Below, in pieces: positions 17,478 through 26,072 of a stretch of 64,000 nt of DNA (position 1 is its first letter; each line of letters begins with the position of its first letter). The notes beneath the pieces were generated by a model. The model searched no databases. It was not told the DNA's origin and saw nothing but the letters and a program-made list of their open reading frames with translations. The stretch lies in contig NC_012914.1 of assembly GCF_000023585.1 (NCBI RefSeq), positions 892,001-956,000 of the forward strand, read 5' to 3'. This DNA comes from Paenibacillus sp. JDR-2. Its GTDB lineage: Bacteria > Bacillota > Bacilli > Paenibacillales > Paenibacillaceae. The position numbers were made by a program, and so were the translations under genes.

Positions 17478-18254
17478 TTGGAACGAAAAGTCGCTTTGGT
17501 AACGGGTTCGGGACGAGGGATTGGCAAAGGAATCGCGCATGAGTTTGCTAAGGCCGGTTACGATGTGTGCGTCAATTACAACAAAAGCGCCGAGCAGGCT
17601 CAGGAAGTCGTCCGCCAGCTGCTGGAATATGGCGTGAGGGCGGAAGCGGTGCAGGCGAATATCGCCGATCTGGACCAGATCGCTATGCTGATTGAACAGG
17701 TGGAGAGACAGTTCGGCCGGCTCGACGTGCTTGTGAACAATTCGGGCATCACGCGGATGAAGCCATTCCTGGAGACTCCTCCAGAGTTGTTCGAGGAGGT
17801 CATCAATACCGATTTGCGCGGTTTGTATTTCTGTTCGCAGCATGCGGCGCGCCTGATGGTCAAACAGGGCACTCGCGGCGTCATTATCCATATCAGCTCG
17901 AATCATGCGGAGGGCAATTGGTCGAATTCGACGGTGTACGCGGCGGCGAAGGCTGGCGTAAACAAGCTTGCCAAAAATATGGCGCTTGATCTCGCGCCTC
18001 ACGGCATTCGGGTCATCGGGATCGCGCCGGGCTACACGAGGAATAGCTGGACCGAAGGCGACGAACGCGTACAGAAGGCCATCGCGGATATTTCTTCCCG
18101 CATTCCGATGGGGCGGTTCTGCACGCCGGAAGAGGTTGGGGCGGCTGCCGTATTCCTTGCTTCGGGGAATGCGGGTTATATGACGGGAACAACGCTTTAT
18201 ATGGATGGCGGTGCTCTTCTCCCCGTATGGGCGGAGAAAGGGACTAACGGCTAA
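17478..18254 (+). CDS. SDR-family NAD(P)-dependent oxidoreductase
   Basis: This 258-residue short-chain dehydrogenase has the cofactor motif TGSGRGIG (9-16), NNSG (87-90), and the catalytic Tyr154 and Lys158 in YAAAK with Ser140/141 upstream. The start is TTG at 17478, nine bases after the permease stop, so it is in the same operon. Next comes a galactonate dehydratase, so a plausible job is oxidation of an imported sugar (for example galactose at C1) to the lactone or acid; that is inferred from position. Sequence alone cannot separate sugar dehydrogenases from 3-oxoacyl-ACP reductase-like members. Confidence 0.88.
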   Translation: MERKVALVTGSGRGIGKGIAHEFAKAGYDVCVNYNKSAEQAQEVVRQLLEYGVRAEAVQANIADLDQIAMLIEQVERQFGRLDVLVNNSGITRMKPFLETPPELFEEVINTDLRGLYFCSQHAARLMVKQGTRGVIIHISSNHAEGNWSNSTVYAAAKAGVNKLAKNMALDLAPHGIRVIGIAPGYTRNSWTEGDERVQKAIADISSRIPMGRFCTPEEVGAAAVFLASGNAGYMTGTTLYMDGGALLPVWAEKGTNG

Positions 18255-18294
18255 CCGGCAGCTGCCGAGTTCAACAAATAAAGGAGTCCTAATC

Positions 18295-19428
18295 GTGAAA
18301 ATAACCGATATGAAGCTCTACCATGTCAAGCCGCGCTGGCTGTTCCTGAAGATTGAGACCGACGAAGGGATCTCTGGGTGGGGCGAGCCCATCGTAGAGG
18401 GCCGCGCTTTGACGGTTGCGACGGCTATCGAAGAGCTGAAGCGTTATCTGATCGGCGAAGATCCGCTGCGCATCGAGCATCACTGGCAAATCATGTACCG
18501 CGGCACGTTCTACCGCGGCGGTCCGGTTCTCGTCAGCGCGATAAGCGGCATTGAGCAGGCTCTTTGGGATATAAAGGGCAAGTTCTACAACATGCCTGTT
18601 TATGAAATGCTGGGCGGGCGGGTCCGCGACAAGATCCGCATGTACAGCCATTGCGGCGGCGCAACGCCGGAGGAATTTGCCGCGAACGCGAAGAAGCGAG
18701 TGGCCGCGGGCTTTCAGGCCATCAAGACCGGCGTGGACGCGCCTGTCCGCAACGTGGACTCGCTTGCTTTCGTCGAGAGCCAAGTGAACAAGTTTGCTGC
18801 CGCGCGGGAGGCGGTTGGCAGCGGCGTTGATATCGCCATCGACTTCCACGGGCGCGTCAGCCCGGCAATGGCCATCCGTTTGGCCGCCGCGCTTGAACCG
18901 TATTACCCGATGTTTATCGAGGAGCCATGCCTGCCGGAAAACGTGGACCAGCTGCTGCGCGTCGCCGAATCGACAAGTATTCCAATAGCAACCGGCGAGC
19001 GCCTGTTTACGCGTTGGGGCTTCCGCGAGGCACTCGAAAAAGGTGCCGTTGCTATCGTGCAGCCTGACTTGTGCCATGCCGGCGGCATCTTCGAAGGCCG
19101 CAAAATCGCCGCCATGGCGGAAACCTACTATGCTTCCGTCGCTCCGCATAATCCGCTTGGACCGATCTCGCTCGCGTCCTGCTTGCAGCTTGATGCCTGC
19201 ACGCCAAACTTCCTCATTCAGGAGCATCCTTCCATGGCGGAGAAGTGGGATCTGGGCGAAGGCTACTTAAGCAAGCCGTTCGAAGTAATCGACGGCCATG
19301 TCGCCATCCCGGAAGGACCGGGACTTGGCATTGAAATAAACGAAGAAGCGCTGATCGAACGCAGCTTCGGAGGCGATTGGGATACGCCGCGGCTGGCCTA
19401 TGACGACGGTTCGTTCGCGGAATGGTAA
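18295..19428 (+). CDS. dgoD: D-galactonate dehydratase (enolase superfamily)
   Basis: This 377-residue enzyme should dehydrate D-galactonate to 2-keto-3-deoxy-D-galactonate. From the GTG at 18295 (AAGGAG just upstream) the numbering coincides with the well-studied E. coli DgoD: Mg ligands Asp183, Glu209 and Glu235, and catalytic His185 (IDFHGR) and His285 (APHNPLGP). The N-terminal ETDEGISGWGEP and FYRGGP and the C-terminal Ala-Glu-Trp also match DgoD. It is the last gene of the operon. The kinase and aldolase needed to finish the De Ley-Doudoroff route are not in this window, so they must lie elsewhere or the product is handled differently. Closely related mandelate-racemase-type sugar acid dehydratases are the only real alternative. 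Confidence 0.88.
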   Translation: MKITDMKLYHVKPRWLFLKIETDEGISGWGEPIVEGRALTVATAIEELKRYLIGEDPLRIEHHWQIMYRGTFYRGGPVLVSAISGIEQALWDIKGKFYNMPVYEMLGGRVRDKIRMYSHCGGATPEEFAANAKKRVAAGFQAIKTGVDAPVRNVDSLAFVESQVNKFAAAREAVGSGVDIAIDFHGRVSPAMAIRLAAALEPYYPMFIEEPCLPENVDQLLRVAESTSIPIATGERLFTRWGFREALEKGAVAIVQPDLCHAGGIFEGRKIAAMAETYYASVAPHNPLGPISLASCLQLDACTPNFLIQEHPSMAEKWDLGEGYLSKPFEVIDGHVAIPEGPGLGIEINEEALIERSFGGDWDTPRLAYDDGSFAEW

Positions 19429-19440
19429 CAGGCTTTGTAC

Positions 19441-19476
19441 CGCACCTTCCCTTATTGGAGAGAAGGTGCGTTTTAT
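19441..19476 (+). terminator. Intrinsic terminator of the galactonate operon
   Basis: CGCACCTTC and GAAGGTGCG form a nine-base stem followed by TTTTATT. Confidence 0.88.
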
Positions 19477-19495
19477 TGCGAGCCGCGGGGACAGC

Positions 19496-19762
19496 CAAAT
19501 AAGACGGAAAAACCGAGCTACAGCGTGTTTGTGCATTAGGCCGAGTAGGGGAGCAGCTAAATAAGACGGAAAAACCGTGTTACAGCGTGTTTTGGCGTTA
19601 GGCCGAAGAGGAAAGTCGCCGTGTAAGACGGAAAAACCGTGTTACAGTGAGTTTGTGCGTTAGGCCGCAAGAGGAAACAGCCGAATAAGACGGAAAAACC
19701 GAGTTACAGTGTGTTGGACGTAAGGCCGAGTGGGGAAGCAGCTAAATAAGACGGGAAAACGG
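19496..19762. repeat. 62-bp tandem repeat array II (about 4.3 units)
   Basis: The core GACGGAAAAACCG(T/A)G(T/C)TACAG recurs with its CCG at 19513, 19575, 19637 and 19699, a period of 62 bp, and a degenerate fifth core at about 19750-19762. Each unit starts AAATAAGAC and continues into a more variable GTTAGGCCGAGTAGG-like half. The core GGAAAAACCGTGTTACAG and the period equal those of array I, 10 kb away and in the same orientation, while the other halves differ. No coding potential. Confidence 0.88.
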
Positions 19763-19799
19763 AAAGACGGACCAGCACAATGCTGTGTCCGTCTTTTTT
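19763..19799. terminator. Intrinsic terminator for the neopullulanase gene
   Basis: AAAGACGGA and TCCGTCTTT pair around a GC-rich loop. There is a T-run on the plus strand, and a weaker T-rich tract on the minus strand, where it ends the gene at 19805. Confidence 0.75.
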
Positions 19800-19804
19800 T
19801 CTGT

Positions 19805-21556
19805 TTAGACAAGCTGCTTCCAAATACCGTAGCCGTACCCCGGGAGCCGCAGCTGCAGCTTCCCGGCTGCCGGCTCAAGCCGCTGCTCATCGCCGAGCAG
19901 CGACACCCAGCTGCCGCCGGATGGCACGGCGGCAACGGCCTCGCGCCCTCGCGCATTCATCGCGACGAGGATGCGCTCGTCCCCCTCGCGGCGTTCGTAT
20001 ACGATAACGCCGCCGTCTTCGCCATCCGCTGCCTGCAGGAAGCGGATGTCTGCGCTGCGCAGCGCGGCGTGCTTGCTCCGCAGCGCAAGCGCCTGCTTAT
20101 AGAATGCGAGCAGCTCCCGATCCTGCTGCTCCGGTTCCCACACCATGCATTTCCGGCAGTCGGGATCGCCATCGCCGTCCATGCCTACTTCATCGCCGTA
20201 ATAAATGCACGGCGTACCCGGATAGGTCAGCTGGAACAGAGCCGCCAGCTTCATCGAATCCGCGTCATCGCCGCAAATCGTCAGTAGGCGCGGAGTATCA
20301 TGGCTGTCCAGCAGGTTGAATGCCGTCTCCGTTACCTGCTGCGGATAAGCGGCAAGCTGCCGGCCAATGGCATCGGCAAAGGTTTTGCCGTTAATCGTCT
20401 GATGTCCGAAGAAGTCGAGCACCGCATTCGTAAACGGATAGTTCATCACCGCGTCGAACTGGTCGCCCTCCAGCCACATCATCGCGTCATGCCAGATCTC
20501 GCCGAGGATATACGCATCCGGCTTTACGGATTTCACTGCTTGGCGGAACTCCCGCCAGAACTGATGATCCACCTCGTTGGCCACGTCAAGCCGCCAGCCG
20601 TCGATTCCGATTTTCTCAATCCAATAACGCGCCACATTGAATAAGTAGGCTTTCACGTCCGGATTTTCCGTATTCAGCTTAGGCATCATCGGCTCAAAGG
20701 CAAATGTCTCGTAAGTAGGGATGCCGTCCTCAATCCGGAGCGGCCATTCCCGCACATGGAACCAGTTCGCATAGACGGATTTCTCGCCATTTTTAAGCAG
20801 ATCCGCAAAAGGAGGGAACGTACGGCCCGCATGGTTAAACACCGCATCCAGCAGCAACCGGATTCCGCGCTTGTGACATTCCTCGACTAGCTCCTTCAGC
20901 TTCTCGTTTGTGCCAAAATGACGGTCCACCTGCATATAGTTCTCGGTATCGTATTTATGATTGGTTGTTGCTTCAAACAGCGGGGTGAAATAGACCGCGT
21001 TAATGCCAAGCTCGGCCAAATAGTCCAGATGATCCAGCACGCCTTGCAGGTCTCCCCCGAAGAAATTTGTTGGCGTTGGTTTGCCGCCCCAGGCTTCCGT
21101 TGTTTCCGGGTTCAGCGAAGGATCACCGTTTGCGAAACGCTCCGGGAAGATCTGATAGAACACCGCGTCCTTCACCCAAGCCGGAGGGGAGAACACATCC
21201 ACCGGGTTAATGTAAGGGAAGTCGAAAAACGTATTTGGATTATCCGGCAGCTCGGCCGGAAAGCCGCTCTCCGTCATAATCACCGTTTCATCGCCATCCG
21301 TCAGGCGGAACGCATACCGAAGCCGGCGGAAGGGAGGGGTGATGGAAGCTTCCCAGTAATCAAAAAGCGCATCCGAGGATAGTACGGCCATGTCGGTGAT
21401 CGTAAACGTTCCAGCCCAGTTGTACTTGTCTCCGGCAATGAGCTCCACGCTCCGGGCATCGCTTTTTTTCGTGCGAATCCGGATATGCAGGGTGGTATGG
21501 TTATAAGCGTAAGCCCAGTTTTGCTTCGGCCTGTGATAGATCGCTTCCAGCAGCAT
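19805..21556 (-). CDS. Neopullulanase / cyclomaltodextrinase (GH13_20), intracellular
   Basis: This 583-residue enzyme hydrolyses maltodextrins, cyclodextrins or pullulan in the cytoplasm. It lacks a signal peptide and has the N-terminal beta-sandwich domain (about 1-120) that marks the maltogenic amylase/neopullulanase group, then the catalytic barrel. GH13 regions: [17 protein letters not shown] (nucleophile Asp324), LGEIWHD (acid/base Glu353) and LLDSHDTPR (Asp420), numbering almost identical to Thermoactinomyces TVA II. Length fits the family. It is the intracellular counterpart of the surface amylase and importer at 3.5-8.7 kb, though separately transcribed. The start ATG at 21556 follows TTGGAGTG. 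Confidence 0.93.
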   Translation of the reverse strand: MLLEAIYHRPKQNWAYAYNHTTLHIRIRTKKSDARSVELIAGDKYNWAGTFTITDMAVLSSDALFDYWEASITPPFRRLRYAFRLTDGDETVIMTESGFPAELPDNPNTFFDFPYINPVDVFSPPAWVKDAVFYQIFPERFANGDPSLNPETTEAWGGKPTPTNFFGGDLQGVLDHLDYLAELGINAVYFTPLFEATTNHKYDTENYMQVDRHFGTNEKLKELVEECHKRGIRLLLDAVFNHAGRTFPPFADLLKNGEKSVYANWFHVREWPLRIEDGIPTYETFAFEPMMPKLNTENPDVKAYLFNVARYWIEKIGIDGWRLDVANEVDHQFWREFRQAVKSVKPDAYILGEIWHDAMMWLEGDQFDAVMNYPFTNAVLDFFGHQTINGKTFADAIGRQLAAYPQQVTETAFNLLDSHDTPRLLTICGDDADSMKLAALFQLTYPGTPCIYYGDEVGMDGDGDPDCRKCMVWEPEQQDRELLAFYKQALALRSKHAALRSADIRFLQAADGEDGGVIVYERREGDERILVAMNARGREAVAAVPSGGSWVSLLGDEQRLEPAAGKLQLRLPGYGYGIWKQLV

Positions 21557-21587
21557 AAGGTAAAATCACTCCAATCGGATAGTGGGG

Positions 21588-21645
21588 TAGAAAACAGAAA
21601 AAGGCACAACCTGCTAATTATAATAATCAGCGAGGTTGTACCTTT
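21588..21645 (-). terminator. Terminator-like hairpin between trxB and the neopullulanase gene
   Basis: Read on the minus strand, AAAGGTACAACCT pairs with AGGTTGTGCCTTT (one G-U), followed by a T-rich run. It most likely ends trxB. Because the neopullulanase start is only about 45 bases further on, it could instead act as an attenuator in that gene's leader; no separate promoter is obvious after it. Confidence 0.7.
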
Positions 21646-21739
21646 ATAGGTAGCATTGCCTTTAAATTGTCGTTCGAACTTCCTCATTATACTATGAACC
21701 GTCCGAACGGGCCACAGGCAATCCCGAATTTATAAAATC

Positions 21740-22681
21740 TTAAGCATGCACCGCGTCATGGCTTTGCGCTTCAAGGAAGCGTTCCGCATCCAGAGCTGCC
21801 ATACAGCCGCTGCCTGCCGCAGTAATCGCTTGACGGTATTGACGGTCTTGTACGTCGCCGCATGCGAATACGCCAGGAATGTTGGTCTCCGAAGTGCCGG
21901 GCTTCACGATGATGTAGCCTTGCTCGTCGGTGTCGATTTGGCCGCTGAGGAATTTCGTGTTAGGCGTATGGCCGATCGTGATGAACACGCCGTCCGCTTC
22001 TACGAATTCTTCTTCGCCGGTTGCGTTGTTGCGTACTTTCAGACCTTTCAGACCCATTTCGCCAGGAACGACTTCAAGCGGAGTCTTGTTCAGGTTCCAG
22101 CTGATTTTTTCGTTCGCGCGTGCGCGGTCCTGCATGATTTTCGAAGCGCGGAGCTCTTCGCGACGGTTAACAACCGTTACTTCGGAAGCAAAGCGAGTCA
22201 GGAACACCGCTTCTTCCATTGCGGAGTCGCCGCCGCCTACGATGATAAGCTTTTTGTTGCGGAAGAAGAAGCCGTCGCAAGTTGCGCAAGTGCTGACGCC
22301 GCGGCCGATGTTTTCTTGCTCGCCCGGAATGCCGAGGTATTTCGCGGAAGCGCCTGTCGAGAGAATGACGGATTCGGCCTGAATCTCGCCAATGCCTTCA
22401 ACGTCGAGCGTATAAGGACGTTTGCTGAAGTCGACGCTTTTTACGGAGCCGTTGCGGAAGGATGCGCCGAAACGCTGCGCTTGCTTGCGCATATTGGACA
22501 TCAATTCGCTGCCAAGAATGCCTTCAGGGAAGCCCGGGAAGTTCTCGATTTCCGTTGTTGTTGTGAGCTGACCGCCTGGCTGCCAGCCTTCAATAACGAG
22601 AGGCTCCATATTTGCGCGCGCCAGATAGATCGCCGCCGTTAATCCGGCAGGGCCGGTACCGATAATGACTGTTTTGTACAT
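21740..22681 (-). CDS. trxB: Thioredoxin-disulfide reductase
   Basis: This 313-residue flavoprotein passes electrons from NADPH to thioredoxin. Visible features are the FAD-binding GTGPAGLTAA at residues 8-17, the redox pair Cys132-Ala-Thr-Cys135, the NADPH motif GGGDSAMEEA and the C-terminal FACGDV FAD motif. The ATG at 22681 is used because GGAGG lies eight bases upstream; an in-frame codon at 22696 would add five unusual residues. It is divergent from a two-component system, with TTGACA (minus strand, 22762-22767) as a possible -35. Length is standard. Confidence 0.95.
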   Translation of the reverse strand: MYKTVIIGTGPAGLTAAIYLARANMEPLVIEGWQPGGQLTTTTEIENFPGFPEGILGSELMSNMRKQAQRFGASFRNGSVKSVDFSKRPYTLDVEGIGEIQAESVILSTGASAKYLGIPGEQENIGRGVSTCATCDGFFFRNKKLIIVGGGDSAMEEAVFLTRFASEVTVVNRREELRASKIMQDRARANEKISWNLNKTPLEVVPGEMGLKGLKVRNNATGEEEFVEADGVFITIGHTPNTKFLSGQIDTDEQGYIIVKPGTSETNIPGVFACGDVQDRQYRQAITAAGSGCMAALDAERFLEAQSHDAVHA

Positions 22682-22834
22682 GAAGAATTCCTCCACTCAA
22701 TCTATATGTTGTTGGTATATGTCGCAATTTCTAGTTTAAAATTATTACAATCTGTAAACTTTGTCAACACAGTTCATCTTATTTTCATCTAGATGTATTA
22801 TTGTAGAAAGATAGTGTACAGGAGGTGCTCCATT

Positions 22835-23509
22835 ATGCCGAAAATACTCGTCGTGGATGACGATCCCAATATACGCGAGCTGGTCAGCTTGTTTTTGCGG
22901 AGAGAAGGTTACGAAGTGATTGAAGCCACCAACGGAGAAGATGCGTTAAACCGTTTGGAGGCGGTCAAGCCGGATCTCGCGGTGATTGACGTGATGATGC
23001 CCAAAATGGACGGCTGGGCCTTATGCTCGGCTTTGCGCGAGTCGTTCGACATGCCGCTCTTGATGCTGACGGCCAAGGGCGAGACGGCTCATAAAGTGAA
23101 AGGCTTTGAGCTTGGCGCCGATGATTATGTTGTGAAGCCGTTTGATCCGCCGGAGCTGATCGTCAGGGTCAAGGCTCTTCTTAAGCGGTACCGCATTGCT
23201 TCCTCGCAGGTAGTGGAGCTGGGCGGACTTTCGATGAACCGCTCGGACTTCCAGCTTGTCGCGAACGGCGAGAAGATCCTGCTGCCGCCGAAGGAATTCG
23301 AATTGCTCTTCAAGCTGGCAAGCTATCCGGGCAAGACCTTCACGAGGGAGCATCTGATCGAGCAGCTGTGGGGGATGAACTACGAAGGGGACGAGCGTAC
23401 GGTTGACGTACATATTAAGCGGCTTCGCGAGCGGTTCCCGGAGGAGGATTTTGGCTTCCGCATCGTAACGATCCGCGGCCTTGGCTACCGATTGGAGGAG
23501 CGGGCATGA
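22835..23509 (+). CDS. OmpR/PhoB-family response regulator
   Basis: This 224-residue regulator has a receiver domain with phospho-acceptor Asp52 (VIDVMMPKMDGW), Lys near 101 in VVKPFDPPELIVR, and a winged-helix DNA-binding domain ending in RTVDVHIKRLRERF and GLGYRLE. I chose the ATG at 22835 because CAGGAGGTG lies directly before it. The kinase gene overlaps its stop by four bases. The signal and targets are not evident; galU follows in the same direction, so a cell-envelope theme is possible. Family assignment is certain. Confidence 0.93.
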   Translation: MPKILVVDDDPNIRELVSLFLRREGYEVIEATNGEDALNRLEAVKPDLAVIDVMMPKMDGWALCSALRESFDMPLLMLTAKGETAHKVKGFELGADDYVVKPFDPPELIVRVKALLKRYRIASSQVVELGGLSMNRSDFQLVANGEKILLPPKEFELLFKLASYPGKTFTREHLIEQLWGMNYEGDERTVDVHIKRLRERFPEEDFGFRIVTIRGLGYRLEERA

Positions 23510-24888
23510 TCCGCAGCTTATATGTAAGAATAGCGGTGACTTTTCTGGTCATCGTATTAGTAAGTATTAGTATTGCCTATTATACGGCTAACCAGCTGTT
23601 CAGGCGGGATCTGCAGGGGCAGAATGGCTTGGAGGAAATGATGATTACCCGGCTGGAGCGGTTGTACAACGATTCGTCTCCGCGCTCCTTGCCGATGTTC
23701 CTTGAGCAGGTCTCGAGTCTTCAGGAGATGTCGATCGTTGCGGTTAACCGGAACGGGCTTGTTATTCAAGTCGGACGGACGAGCCGGGCGATTGTGAATC
23801 ATTTGACTTATAAGACGGTCGAGAACATTTTTGGAGGCAAAACGGAAAGGGTAAACTACGCGGACGAGCATCAGAGCGGGCCGCCTTCTCCTCCGGCATA
23901 CGGACGCTTGGCTCAATTCGGCAATACGGAATGGGCCGTATTTATTACCCCGGATCATGTCCGGCAGGTCCGAAGCTTCCAACGGAATACGTTCACCATT
24001 CTGATTACGCTGCTGGTTGTCGGCTGTATTCTGATCCTGTTCGCTGCCCGTTATCTGGTGAAGCCGCTCAAAATGATGACGGCCGCCACAACCCGCATAG
24101 CCAAAGGCGACTTTGGCGTACAGCTTCCGATGTCGCACAAGAACGAGCTGGGCGAGCTTGCGGACAGCATTAACAGGATGGCGCATAGCTTGTCGCAGCT
24201 GGAGACGATGCGACGCGATTTCGTATCCAACGTATCGCATGAAATCCAGTCTCCGCTCACCTCAATCGGGGGGTTTGCCGAGGCGCTGCGCAGCGAGGAT
24301 TTGACGGAAGGGGACCGGAATCGTTATGTTGGTATTATTAAGCAGGAGAGCAGCCGTCTATCCCGCTTAAGCGAAAATCTGCTGAAGCTGGCATCACTCG
24401 ATTCCGAGCATCACCCGTACAAGCCGGTCACCTACCGGCTGGACAGGCAGCTCCGCGACGTCGTCTTGTCCTGTGAGCCGACCTGGCTTGCGAAGCGGCT
24501 GACGGTAGAGCTGTTAATGGAAGAAACCGTGATTAAAGCCGACGAGGATCAGTTGAGCCAGGTATGGATCAACCTGCTTACCAACAGCATTAAATTTACG
24601 CCGGAGGAAGGCAAAATCTCGTTCCAGCTGTCGGAGAAAAACGGCTATGCCGTCGTCCGAATCTCCGATACGGGCAGCGGAATACCGGAGGAGGAACGGG
24701 ACCGGGTATTTGAACGGTTTTACAAAATCGATCCGTCGAGGGACCGTTCCGAGGGCGGAAGCGGGCTTGGCTTATCTATTGTGAAGAAGATTATCGACAT
24801 TCATGGCGGAACGATCGAGATCGAGGACGCGGAGCAAGGGGCGGTATTTGTCGTCCGGCTGCCGCTGAACGCAGAACCGCCAATGTGA
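23506..24888 (+). CDS. Sensor histidine kinase, orthodox membrane type
   Basis: This 460-residue kinase pairs with the PhoB-like regulator it overlaps by four bases. It has membrane segments at about residues 8-27 and 163-183 flanking an extracellular sensor domain of about 135 residues, a HAMP domain near 180-235, the phospho-accepting His245 in FVSNVSHEIQSPLTS, and an ATPase domain with the N box (WINLLTNSIKFT), DTGSGI and GGSGLGLSIVKK. The layout is like PhoR/BaeS. The ligand is unknown. galU begins within or just after its stop codon, so all three probably share a transcript. Confidence 0.92.
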   Translation: MIRSLYVRIAVTFLVIVLVSISIAYYTANQLFRRDLQGQNGLEEMMITRLERLYNDSSPRSLPMFLEQVSSLQEMSIVAVNRNGLVIQVGRTSRAIVNHLTYKTVENIFGGKTERVNYADEHQSGPPSPPAYGRLAQFGNTEWAVFITPDHVRQVRSFQRNTFTILITLLVVGCILILFAARYLVKPLKMMTAATTRIAKGDFGVQLPMSHKNELGELADSINRMAHSLSQLETMRRDFVSNVSHEIQSPLTSIGGFAEALRSEDLTEGDRNRYVGIIKQESSRLSRLSENLLKLASLDSEHHPYKPVTYRLDRQLRDVVLSCEPTWLAKRLTVELLMEETVIKADEDQLSQVWINLLTNSIKFTPEEGKISFQLSEKNGYAVVRISDTGSGIPEEERDRVFERFYKIDPSRDRSEGGSGLGLSIVKKIIDIHGGTIEIEDAEQGAVFVVRLPLNAEPPM

Positions 24889-24908
24889 AACAAGAAAGGG
24901 TGACGGCC

Positions 24909-25793
24909 ATGTTTCATGAGAAGAAGAGGCAGCAGGTACGCAAAGCCATTATTCCGGCAGGGGGACTCGGTACGCGATTCCTGCCCGCTACCAAGGCGCA
25001 GCCGAAGGAAATGCTTCCGATTATCGATAAGCCGGCTATTCAATATATTGTAGAAGAAGCGGTGCAGTCCGGCATCGACAGCATCATTATCGTCAGCGGG
25101 AGGCATAAGCGGGCGATCGAGGACCATTTTGACAAATCTTATGAATTGGAAAAAGAACTCGAGGAACGCGGCAACGAAGAGATGCTCGCCATCGTCCGGG
25201 ATATCTCGCATCTGGCCGATATCTATTACGTCCGTCAGAAGGAGCCGCTTGGGCTTGGACATGCTGTTCTATGCGCGCGGCGTTTTATCGGGGACGAGCC
25301 GTTTGCGGTGCTGCTTGGCGATGACATCCTGCGTTCCGAGCCGCCATGCCTGCAGCAGATGATCCATCAGTACGAGGAGACGGGCTCCTCGGTTGTCGCC
25401 CTGATGGAAGTGCCTTGGAATCAGACGCATAAATACGGCATCGCTGCTTTTGATAACGCTGATCCTTCCCGTAACCGCATTCTTGACCTGATCGAAAAGC
25501 CTGCGCCAGGGCAGGCGCCATCCAATTGGGCGGTCGTTGGGCGGTATGTGCTGGATCCGGCGATCTTCGAGCTGCTGGAGCATGCTAGGCCCGGCAAGGC
25601 CGGGGAAATTCAGCTGACGGACAGCCTTCAGCAGCTGAATCATTTCGCTCCGATTCTGGCGCATCGCTTCACGGGCAAACGCCATGACGTGGGCGATAAG
25701 CTGGGCTTCGTGAAAGCGACGATTGATTTCGCCCTGGAGCGGGAGGATCTGTCGGAGGAAGTCCGCAAATATTTGCGCGAGCGCCTCGGCTAA
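24909..25793 (+). CDS. galU: UTP-glucose-1-phosphate uridylyltransferase
   Basis: This 294-residue enzyme makes UDP-glucose from UTP and glucose-1-phosphate, feeding teichoic acid, glycolipid and exopolysaccharide synthesis. The nucleotide-binding AGGLGTRFLPATKAQPKEML follows the start closely, KYGIAAFDN marks the middle and the C-terminal GEIQLTD is present. The ATG at 24909 follows GAAAGGG and gives a length like that of B. subtilis GalU; a GTG at 24885 that overlaps the kinase stop is the alternative and would add eight residues. It is third in the regulator-kinase operon and is followed by a good terminator. Confidence 0.93.
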   Translation: MFHEKKRQQVRKAIIPAGGLGTRFLPATKAQPKEMLPIIDKPAIQYIVEEAVQSGIDSIIIVSGRHKRAIEDHFDKSYELEKELEERGNEEMLAIVRDISHLADIYYVRQKEPLGLGHAVLCARRFIGDEPFAVLLGDDILRSEPPCLQQMIHQYEETGSSVVALMEVPWNQTHKYGIAAFDNADPSRNRILDLIEKPAPGQAPSNWAVVGRYVLDPAIFELLEHARPGKAGEIQLTDSLQQLNHFAPILAHRFTGKRHDVGDKLGFVKATIDFALEREDLSEEVRKYLRERLG

Positions 25794-25807
25794 GGATAGG
25801 AAAAGTA

Positions 25808-25850
25808 CGCTGCTGTGAAGGGGGAAACCCCTACGCAGCAGCGTTTTTTA
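25808..25850 (+). terminator. Intrinsic terminator after galU
   Basis: CGCTGCTG and CAGCAGCG pair, followed by TTTTTTATTATT. Bases 25851-26022 hold no feature I can support. Confidence 0.88.
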
Positions 25851-26022
25851 TTATTCTCGTAAGATATCTCTATCTTATTGCCGAACCGACACAGCCAACA
25901 AATCCACGACGGCAGCCATTGCCTACATTGGATTTGCTCCATTAAAATTAGTCATTTAAGCTACTTCGCATGTTCTAGAGAGATTTTCCTCCAACGGTAT
26001 ATTTTCCAGCGTAGTTTTTCGT

Positions 26023-26056
26023 AAAAAAAGCAAAGCCCTCAACACGAGGGCTTTGC
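26023..26056 (-). terminator. Intrinsic terminator of the heme-import arm on the minus strand
   Basis: GCAAAGCCCTC and GAGGGCTTTGC form an 11-bp stem with a five-base loop; on the minus strand it is followed by seven T. Confidence 0.92.
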
Positions 26057-26072
26057 CGAATCTGTCTATTAT

